Of a stretch of DNA of 60,000 bases, positions 1 through 8,100 are shown in pieces (the first letter of the stretch is position 1; every line of letters starts with the position of its first letter). The stretch comes from Antedon mediterranea (taxonomy: Eukaryota > Echinodermata > Crinoidea > Comatulida > Antedonidae): positions 14,110,922 through 14,170,921 of the forward strand of contig NC_092678.1 of assembly GCF_964355755.1 (NCBI RefSeq). The letters are read 5' to 3'. The position numbers and the translations under genes were made by a program. A model generated the notes under the pieces. That model was given only the letters and a program-made list of their open reading frames with translations, had not been told where the DNA came from and did not search any database.

Positions 1-725
1 CACGTCTTCAGATTCTGCGGTAAGAGGCGTTTACCGTTGAACTGGAACAAAGCGAGACACGCGCTCACCGATGGGAACGTATCGGACGCACCTATGCCGT
101 ACAGATTGTTTGTGTCGAGGCGAGTGTAGTTTCCGTGTACACTCGACCAAGGTCCGAACAGACCGTTTGTTACGATTCTGGCCCACGATCCAACTCGTTT
201 AACGGTGAAATGATACCATTTTCCAACTAAAACGTTCTCTCGACTCACCACCGTCAACGGTTTCGAGCCAAGATCAAATGTGGCAGCCAGTCGACTGTCC
301 AAAATTCGTATAAACATGTAATCTTTGTCACTGTTGCTGTACAGAATTTGCCCATCTCTCGATTCGTTCAATTTAATGTAAAACGACGCAGACATCTGAT
401 GTCGATAGTCGACCTTGCTTTTGTTTGCAGACAAATCAAATTCCAGTCTAGTGTTAAGGTCCACGTTGAACGTCGACTCATCGTCAAATAAAACGGTAAC
501 GTTACTTTGTCTGTCGGTTGTTATCATGTCCAGCACCTCGTATTCTCCCTCCGAGTTTGGACACGCAAACTCTCCGTTTCGTTCTATGTTAAACATACTC
601 TCGCTTGAACATATCAGCGTTCTGTTACCGTTCGCAAGTTGACCGTATGGCTTTCCGTGACGTATCACCTTGCCATCGCAATTTAAAAAAAATAGAAACA
701 TAAACAACAACATCATCATCATCAT
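1..725 (-). CDS. LamG-domain secreted/membrane glycoprotein (partial, runs off left edge)
   Basis: An open frame runs from a cluster of five ATG codons (725-711) through the left edge, so the 3' part is missing. The first 18 or so residues are Met/Leu/Phe-rich and read as a signal peptide ending near a Cys-Asp-Gly. The rest is a beta-rich ectodomain with at least five N-glycosylation sequons (NRT, NVT, NKS, NES, NYT). The segment GKWYHFTVKRVGSWARIVT followed by NGLFGPWSSV has the layout of a laminin-G/concanavalin-like sheet. I infer a glycoprotein that binds carbohydrate or matrix at the cell surface; the ligand is unknown and the membrane anchor, if any, lies outside the window. Confidence 0.7.
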   Translation of the reverse strand, partial: MMMMMLLFMFLFFLNCDGKVIRHGKPYGQLANGNRTLICSSESMFNIERNGEFACPNSEGEYEVLDMITTDRQSNVTVLFDDESTFNVDLNTRLEFDLSANKSKVDYRHQMSASFYIKLNESRDGQILYSNSDKDYMFIRILDSRLAATFDLGSKPLTVVSRENVLVGKWYHFTVKRVGSWARIVTNGLFGPWSSVHGNYTRLDTNNLYGIGASDTFPSVSACLALFQFNGKRLLPQNLKT

Positions 726-825
726 CGTTTGTTAATTGTTAAAGACATGTCGTTTAAACGTTAATAACTTTTTTCTTTTCGTGCATTGACGTGATCCACG
801 TGGAAAAAAAAAAGAGGAAGAGAAG

Positions 826-1521
826 ATGATTTCCCACCAGCGACAAATGCGTACCATATGCAATAGAATAGAAGAACGAAAGCGCCATTCGTTTGGATTA
901 TGCGTCCTGAAACCATTGAGTGAATGCGTTGCCGACAATAATGCAGCAACGGCGGACATGGACAAAAAATGTCTAACGTTCGTAAGCAACGTCAAGTCAA
1001 CTCTAGAGTTTCTGTGTCGCCAAAGTAACATACGATTAGAGCCGTTTCAGAAGGAAATGTGTAACGCTGTCATAGCTGGACGATTCAACAAATTGTTTGG
1101 AGATCGAGCGTCGAAGCTGAGAATTCCATCACTTTGCATACTCGGCGTACTGTCCGACGAGGAGGCACAGTCGATGACCGAACCGGCTCGATGGCATCCG
1201 GCCGTACGACATTCTGCCGCTAGAAAGATAGACGAATTCAATAGAAAGTTTACGGTTGTCAGAGTGCCTCGACGTAGCGGCAAGAATCGCGCCGGTCAAC
1301 TTGTGGTGGCATCTCTTCTTGTACACGAAAATAGTATATCCGTCGTTAACTGGGCTCAGGATTTGAACTGCGCGCGTACCAATCGAGAAGACGTCATTCG
1401 TCTATTGGAGATGGCTCAACGACGATACGCGTTCACGTTCAAAGGTGTTCCGGATGGAGTACAAGTGTTGCAGTCTACGGGCACGACGGCAAACTTTAGA
1501 AGTAAAGCAAACACGGCAAAC
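826..1521 (+). CDS. DNA-packaging terminase ATPase/nuclease, exon 1
   Basis: Codes for residues 1-232 of a protein of about 598 aa, starting at ATG 826. Residues 147-154 (VPRRSGKN) match the herpesvirus terminase P-loop, which replaces a classical Walker A. A consensus donor (GTGAGT) begins at 1522 at codon phase 0, and the frame reads only about ten more codons before a stop, so unspliced product would be useless. The joined product powers packaging of concatemeric DNA through the capsid portal in the nucleus and cuts it to length. The intron is about 9.9 kb and full of other genes. Confidence 0.93.
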
Positions 1522-1553
1522 GTGAGTATTGTTGTTCTTATTTTTTTTGCATC

Positions 1554-2651
1554 ATGAGTCGCTCCGAGGCCTATCCAACGTTCCTTGCCGGTTTAACGTA
1601 CATTTTCAAAAACACGTCCATCACCACCACCAGCCATCACGTGAAACTTGTCAATTTGATAGGCGCGTGCATTGACACAGCATCAAAAACATCGTACAAA
1701 AATAAACTGGAACGATGCAACGAGCAACAGCGACGTCATTTCGATGCGGCCGTATCTATCGGTGGTGGTGGTGGTGATGATGATGATAGCATGACGCCCA
1801 AAACGGCGTTCGTCTACTATTTTCTCGATACACTCGCTCGGCCGTATCACAGACACATTGCTGCCTACATAACAAATTTTGATGAGTTAATGCAATGGAT
1901 GCAAGCTGATCGTCGTCGCCGACGCAACAACCACCACCACCACCACCACCACCAGACGCGAAAACGGTCATCATTTGTGGTGCCCTTAACCGACAGAATA
2001 CACGATTCGGCCATTCTCAAATGCATTCTGTTCCAATTGAATCATGTGAAAAGAAAACCGTTGCATCCGATGATGAAAACAATTTTGGAGTTTACAAAGT
2101 CCAGTTGGCCGTTCAATCTAATGTTTGCCATACCGAATCGATCAAATGCACTGGTAGAATGCGTTCTACTTTTAAACAAAACGCGCAATGAGAAATACTC
2201 TGTTTCGCTCATAACTCAAGCGCTGTCGTTATTAAGCAAAGATGAACTATCCGAGATGAAGAGCATAATGTTTGTTCAGAAACGATGCTCTCAGATAGAA
2301 TTCTTTTACGATCACAATCCAGCGGCATTTGGATCAGAATCGATTGTTTTTTGTCGCTACTGTTATATAATTTTAACTTACGTAGATCTGAAGAACAGGC
2401 CACCGACAAAAGGGATGTATATCGACGAGAATTCTCTCTTACCCACCTGTTACAACTGTCATTCGAGAAGATTGGCTTCTCTGTCGTTGGACGGTGCCGG
2501 TGTACGATTGACAGTTAAACAGCCCGATTTGGCAATGATGCGTTCGTGCCCTACTTGCAGTGAGATAACTTCTCGAACAATGTGCGTAACGTGTAAACGT
2601 ATACAAGAAGAAGAAGAAGAAGAAGAAGAAGAAGACAAATTTGTTCTTTAG
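1554..2651 (+). CDS. Cys-rich zinc-binding protein of unknown function
   Basis: A 365-aa ORF starting 33 nt after the terminase donor site, on the same strand and inside terminase intron 1. The C-terminal third has four C-x2-C pairs (CRYC, CYNC, CPTC, CVTC), likely two zinc ribbons. Low-complexity inserts include poly-Gly/poly-Asp near residue 75, a His run near 130 and a Glu run at the C-terminus, all from trinucleotide repeats. Zinc-binding CxxC proteins next to the terminase recall the UL32-type packaging factor, but I see no alignable similarity and this is only a positional guess. Confidence 0.75.
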   Translation: MSRSEAYPTFLAGLTYIFKNTSITTTSHHVKLVNLIGACIDTASKTSYKNKLERCNEQQRRHFDAAVSIGGGGGDDDDSMTPKTAFVYYFLDTLARPYHRHIAAYITNFDELMQWMQADRRRRRNNHHHHHHHQTRKRSSFVVPLTDRIHDSAILKCILFQLNHVKRKPLHPMMKTILEFTKSSWPFNLMFAIPNRSNALVECVLLLNKTRNEKYSVSLITQALSLLSKDELSEMKSIMFVQKRCSQIEFFYDHNPAAFGSESIVFCRYCYIILTYVDLKNRPPTKGMYIDENSLLPTCYNCHSRRLASLSLDGAGVRLTVKQPDLAMMRSCPTCSEITSRTMCVTCKRIQEEEEEEEEEDKFVL

Positions 2652-2673
2652 ATATATTTTTTTTTTATTATTA

Positions 2674-3246
2674 TCAAGAAGGTACTTTTGAGCGATTAGG
2701 TGGTTCGGGCAAGTTGACAAGTTTATTACAAATCTCTCGGTCGACGAGCTCACGTGCCAATGTATTGTCATCATCATTCAATTCGTCCTCATCGCTGCTA
2801 TCATCATCATCATCATCGTCCAACAATCCTCGAATTGAATCCATTGCAGTATTGTGTCTAAGTCGTCTGTTGTTAACGCTTCCTAAAAGTGAACATATCC
2901 TATTGGGATTCATGCTCTTCTCTGATTTTCTGAGAGAGTAATCTTCCTCCTTGAGTCGATCGTATTGCAGCCTGTCAAACGTTCGTAATTTAGACGAAAG
3001 TGCATCTTTCTCCAACTTTAACATGGCGTTCTGAGACGTGGTCAACATTCGTTCATAATTCGACTTTCGTCTGATCAACGACGACAGCATTTTCGCATCA
3101 ATTCCATTCTTCAAACCTGACTGTATACTTTCTTGCATTTGCATCGTCTTTTCGTCGAATGTGTGTTGCATGGCGGCAATGTTGCGCATAGATTCTACTC
3201 GTTTTTGTTCAATGGCTTCGCCTCTTCTTTTTCTTTTACCAAACAT
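2674..3246 (-). CDS. ESCRT-III (Snf7/CHMP)-like protein
   Basis: A 190-aa protein from ATG 3246; a longer frame to 3360 would overlap the divergent gene at 3284. It begins MFGKRKRRGEAIEQKR, then a helical hairpin (about 10-105), an acidic run (143-160) and a short C-terminal helix with LPEPP at 179-183. The order basic N-helix, hairpin with LIRRKSNYERML (57-68), acidic linker and a Leu-Pro MIM2-type motif is that of CHMP4/CHMP6 proteins, which polymerise on membranes and bind VPS4. Inferred role: membrane remodelling during nuclear egress or secondary envelopment. Similarity was judged by eye; a generic coiled coil is the alternative. Confidence 0.6.
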   Translation of the reverse strand: MFGKRKRRGEAIEQKRVESMRNIAAMQHTFDEKTMQMQESIQSGLKNGIDAKMLSSLIRRKSNYERMLTTSQNAMLKLEKDALSSKLRTFDRLQYDRLKEEDYSLRKSEKSMNPNRICSLLGSVNNRRLRHNTAMDSIRGLLDDDDDDDSSDEDELNDDDNTLARELVDREICNKLVNLPEPPNRSKVPS

Positions 3247-3283
3247 GTTTGCGTGCTGATGCAATAAGGCAGTATAGCGCACA

Positions 3284-3685
3284 ATGAAACCATTTGCGCC
3301 GTTAATAGTGACTTTTACGATATTCGTCGTTGTTCTGTACAGTCTTACGTCGAAATACAACTGGCAAGGGAATACGTACGATAAGGAGAAGATAAGCTAC
3401 AAGCAACTGTTGACGTCCAATATAATTCTGTTTGCCATAACGTTCTACAGTGGACTGAAATATCTTCTCATCAGATACTATTCGAGTTACTACGGCGGTG
3501 GCCGGGGTAGACTCATGTTCATGACAGAGACTTTACTTCGCATGACGGTAATGATGGGAATCGATTACAGAGTGCAGAACATTATCGTGTCGCAAATGTC
3601 ATCGCGTCTGGCCATCATGTTTGGGGATATCATGTCGATCGTCATCGAAGCCAGTATGGAACAGTACACGCCTCACAGTGGGTGA
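3284..3685 (+). CDS. Small two-TM membrane protein
   Basis: A 133-aa ORF divergent from the CHMP-like gene, 37 nt between start codons. Residues 5-22 (PLIVTFTIFVVVLYSLTS) and about 45-63 (SNIILFAITFYSGLKYLLI) are hydrophobic and read as a signal anchor plus a second TM helix. The rest is short, with a Gly/Arg turn and no domain I recognise. Its 3' 87 nt overlap the tail of the minus-strand gene ending at 3599. The shared promoter region with the ESCRT-III-like gene suggests co-expression. Confidence 0.65.
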   Translation: MKPFAPLIVTFTIFVVVLYSLTSKYNWQGNTYDKEKISYKQLLTSNIILFAITFYSGLKYLLIRYYSSYYGGGRGRLMFMTETLLRMTVMMGIDYRVQNIIVSQMSSRLAIMFGDIMSIVIEASMEQYTPHSG

Positions 3686-4414
3686 ATTCATCGATAGCGT
3701 ACCGTATCGTATCCAGGCCACGCATGACTCTACAGCACGTTCATAGGTGAAATTGAGTACACGATCAGCGCGTTTAACAAGAAAACGTCTGTCATCGTAA
3801 AGAAAACAAAGTCCGTCTGCGCTTGGCATTCCGTCAAGATCGCATCGATGGATCGTTAACGGACCACCTCCCGATACGGGCATGGACGAGAACATGTGCC
3901 AAATTAATAAACATTTGTACATGCTTGTAACTTGATCATCTTTATTTATTTCTGTTGTCGGTGTCATTTTCTTCAATCCATTCACGTAGTCACAGACTCT
4001 TTCCACGTCCACGTCACACGCCTCCATCCATTTCCTGAACGCCGTTTCGTGTCCAATGATTGCCGGATCAACCACCGTACTTGGATCGACAACGAGACGA
4101 AAAAATGTACACGTTGCCGCTCTGCGTTCATCGTGTCTGTCTGGATTCGCCAACATACACTCGAGCAGGTTCCTACTCCAAACATCAAGATTACAATGCT
4201 CGAAACACGCGTACTGCTTGGACGCCATGCACCGACGGCGTTCGGCAAAACACAACAGTTTTGCAATCGATGCCGTACACTCGAGACTAATTGTTTTTGG
4301 CAACAACGTATAGCTAACGCACGATTCTACATATCGAATTTCTTTCTCGATTTCAATTCTAAGTTTTTCAACGGCATTCTTGACTCGTTTATCGATGCGT
4401 TTGGCAAAACTCAT
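3599..4414 (-). CDS. Hypothetical protein, possible paralogue of its upstream neighbour
   Basis: A 271-aa protein starting at ATG 4414 (MSFAKRIDKRVKNAVEKL). The frame continues upstream to 4639 only through a His run made by a GAT/ATG microsatellite, so I place the start after it. Rich in Cys and Arg with no domain I recognise. It begins MSF like the next gene (4389-5072) and has a similar Cys-containing helical layout, so the two may be a diverged tandem duplication. Start and upstream stop overlap by 26 nt. Confidence 0.65.
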   Translation of the reverse strand: MSFAKRIDKRVKNAVEKLRIEIEKEIRYVESCVSYTLLPKTISLECTASIAKLLCFAERRRCMASKQYACFEHCNLDVWSRNLLECMLANPDRHDERRAATCTFFRLVVDPSTVVDPAIIGHETAFRKWMEACDVDVERVCDYVNGLKKMTPTTEINKDDQVTSMYKCLLIWHMFSSMPVSGGGPLTIHRCDLDGMPSADGLCFLYDDRRFLVKRADRVLNFTYERAVESCVAWIRYGTLSMNSPTVRRVLFHTGFDDDRHDIPKHDGQTR

Positions 4415-4435
4415 CGTAATAATTTGATGTTGATA

Positions 4436-4483
<48 letters not shown>

Positions 4484-5072
4484 ATGATGATGCTGGAAGT
4501 GGAAATACAACGAGTGATGTCTCTTTTTTTTTTGCTGTTTGTTCTGTTGTTTCGCTGAATACGGTAGTGACAAGATGATGACACTCATCTGTAAGGTTTT
4601 CATCTTTAATTCTACACCAAAAACATTTGTAGCCGACAATGGGACAGCATCCGATCGGCATTGCCGGTATGGTTCCCATTACAGTCACAAATCTCCAAAT
4701 TGTTGATAATCTTTCGAGAATTTTGAAAGAGTGCACATTGGTCCAGGCAAAGAGAACATTGCGTTTCAATATACTGTCCATGTCGGCCATTGTACAACAC
4801 TCGGACGTTATCGTGGTTGTGTCGAACAAGAGACGTTCGATGAGCGCAATGCATCGTGCGTAATAGAGAACATCTTGTTCATCGCCTTTTTTGGTACATA
4901 TACTCTCCAAATTTCCTTTGAATTCCTTTAACAATTCTTTCAAGTAAGCGTTGTCTTCTTCTTCTTCTTCCTCGTCGTCGTCGTCGTGATGATGATGATG
5001 ATGATGATGAGACCATTCTATCCATCTACGTTCAACGCGTGACTCTAAACTTTTCCATAAATCAAACGACAT
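4389..5072 (-). CDS. Hypothetical protein with His/Asp/Glu and Ser runs
   Basis: A 227-aa protein from ATG 5072. Residues 22-40 are a His-Asp-Glu run, and a Pro/Ser run occupies the C-terminal 30 residues; both come from trinucleotide repeats. The middle carries several Cys (CTMADMDSIL region, GCCPIVGYKCFWC) that could bind metal. No family recognised. It overlaps the next minus-strand gene (start 4414) by 26 nt in another frame. Confidence 0.65.
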
Positions 5073-5182
5073 AATCTAAAATATGGAGGTAATCAGTTGT
5101 CTCTCCTCTTCCTTCTTCTCCTTCTTCTGCTCATGTCGACGAGTATTCGCTATTAGATTGGTCAAGAGAAGATTGATTAGGA

Positions 5183-8100
5183 TTAGAAAGTTATCGGAGC
5201 TGGTAACTGGATCGTCTGTTGGGTCAAACATGGTGCTGCAGTGATTACCTTTGGATTGTGTCTAAGATTGTTTTCGAGAATACGTCCGACCAATTGTACA
5301 TACCAATCTTTCTCCGACCAATCTATACGCATATCCTTGCCAAAAATTACGTATCGTGCATCACCTCTACGGCGATACTTGCACGAATTGTCTGACGCAA
5401 GAAAACAAATGGGAACGCTACTTTGACTCGGTTTCACCAATGTCACGCCCGGTATCTTTCCCATGAACGAAATCACTTTCATTACAGTTCTATCGCCTTC
5501 GGTTACATCGCCTTTGCGTACGACCATAGGCGCAAAATATGTCGAGCCACATCTGTCGGTCAATTTTGCTGCTGCTTCTACTGTTGATACATCTTCATCA
5601 TCGGTGGAATTGATGTAATGTCTTGCTTGATTAATCACTTCGTTGAAAGTAAACTCTCCGGTTCCGAATAACTGATGATAGGACGTATTACTTGGACTGT
5701 AATCGACAACAAATTGTATTTTGTATTCATCATCATCCTCATTGCCACCATTATGCTCATTATCATCATCATGTTCATCACCGTAATAGTCATGATTGTA
5801 CTCAGCTTCATCGTATATCTCTTCCTCCTCCACTTTATCCTCTTCATCTTCATCATGATGTAACGTATATAACGAATGCGACGTACGTTTTTTATTGAAA
5901 AGTTTCCGTTGTAAGTTTGCAACCTGTCGTTCTCGTTCGCTGTTTGCAGTTTCAACTTTACTAGTTAAAAATTTAACATCAGACTTCAAATGTGCAATCT
6001 GTCCATCTTTATATAGATTTTGGCGCTTTTCTTGCTCCAATGACGCTTCGATATCTTTCATTCTTTCATGTAACACATCAGATCCACCATCTCCTCCTCC
6101 TCCACCGCCTCCGTCGCTTTGATTCTTTATGAATTCAGACAGTTTCAGATAGGATTCGGATACTTTTCGCTGCGAATGTTCCAATTCCTTTTCGAGACTT
6201 TCGATGCGCTTTTGTGCAGTCAAGCTGTGATTTTTTAAAATAATTACCTGAGCGGCAAGAGAGGATATTTCTGTATTCTTGTCGTCGGATAACCGATGTG
6301 TTTCAGCTAAACTTTTTTCCTTGGCAGTAAACTTCTCTTGAAGTTTAGCGTTTTGCGTACACAACGAGTCACGAGCTTTTCGCGCTTCTTCTAGATCACG
6401 TATTGTCGACTTCAATTCTGTTTTGTGATTGCTCGACGCGTTCGCTGCCGACGTCAACTGTCGCTGTATAGCAGTGCTGTGTTCTTTTGCGACACGTTTC
6501 ATCTCTGCGTCGTGTTTCTGTCCTAGTTTAGTTACTTCAGATTTCAGTTGTTTTTCGAGTCGATCACGTTCCTCGTCACGTTCCCGCGTGTGCTGTTTCT
6601 CGGCCTGTGTCAACATGTCGAGCATCTTCTTTTCAGTATCTTTCTTCGTGCTCTGTTTAGCTTCCGACACGTACTCGGCGTGTGTCTCGATTGACTTTTT
6701 CAGTCGCTCTTCTAAACGTTTTCGAGTGAAATTGTCCTCTGCAGCTTTGCTCGTCAACTCTCGAACCTGTCTTTCCAACAGGACACGATGTTGAGCTGCT
6801 TTGTCACGCTCCATCTTCACTTCTTCAACACGTTTCTTCCATTCATCTGTTTTTTCGTCGCCATCTCGTTTCAGTTGCGCTACCTTCTGTTCGGTCTCGA
6901 CAAGAGTTTGTTTCAAATCATCTAGATTCTTTTCGTGTTGAACCGCATCTAGATTCTTTTCGTGTTGAACCGAGTTTTGCCTCTTGTCCTGTTCTTCAAT
7001 CTCCCTTCTCATTTCGTCCAGCTTGATGGTGAACGTCGTGTTTGCGTTCATCAGTTTATTGTTGAGTTGTTCTCTTTGCAGATGCGCCGAATCGGTGGTC
7101 TGTTGCAAGTCACGACCGAGTTTCTGTACGTTTTTCTTCTCGTTTTGCAGCTCATTGTTCAATTTTCTCAGATCGGTCAAATACGCCTGCTCTCGAGATT
7201 TTAACATGTTCTCTGCATCATGTTTTAACGAAGCAGAGTTTATTTTTTTGGCATCAAGTTGCGACGCCAAATCGTCAACATGTCGGCTCATCAACTGTTC
7301 ATTTTTTTGTACGCTCGACTGATACAATCTGCTCTTTTCTTCGTACGTTTGCAAATCAGTTTCCAACTGTTGAATTCGCTGCCTGTACGTTGTCTCCGAA
7401 AGCGTGTTGGCCGTGTCCAATCTTCTGTTCAACACGCGCAATTCACCAACTTCGTTTGTGAGTGCTTCGATGCGACGACTCGTCTGCTCGTCAACGTGTT
7501 CTTTTGACGATATCAATTCGGATTGCTTGCGCTTCAAAATCAATTCATGTGCGCGTGCTTCGTCCGTCTTTTTGTTAAGCAAGGCTTTTAGAGTGTCTGA
7601 CTCGTCGACATTTTGCATTTCGGTGTCGTGAAGTTGTTGCTTCATTTCGTCCACCAAACGTTTACTGTTTCGCAGTTCGCCTTCGGTCTTGTCCAGTTTC
7701 GTTTCCAACTCTTTAATTTTTGCGTCGCTCACTCGCGTCTTTTTTTCATTTTCTCTCGTCGACTCTGCATTCCTGGTGGCCATGGTCTTCTTGAACTCTT
7801 CGTGTTCTACTCGTTGAGTCTCGAGCGTGTTCAAAGCCGTCCGTCGTTCTTCTTCGGCTTTTGCTTTTGTCCATTGCATGACTTCAATCTGCGATTGGGA
7901 TTCGGCATTAGAATCGGGCTGAGATGATATCCAATCTTCAATATCGTAGAGTTTTACGTGCATTGTACTATTGTGAGCGTTCACATCGTCCGAGATTTCA
8001 CGCAATCTTTGAACGGTGTCTTCGTCCAAGATGGGCAAATCGTCGTTTGTTGAAGGTAAGATGCTGTTGGCCGTGTTCACGTAAGGAGCGAGCAGTTGAC

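Noticed and set aside
732-1031. Minus-strand 99-aa ORF
   Set aside because: Antisense to the terminase start, with composition of a shadow frame.
4415-4639. N-terminal poly-His extension of the 3599-4414 gene
   Set aside because: The His run is a read-through of a GAT/ATG microsatellite that codes Ser in the overlapping gene; a good ATG lies after it.
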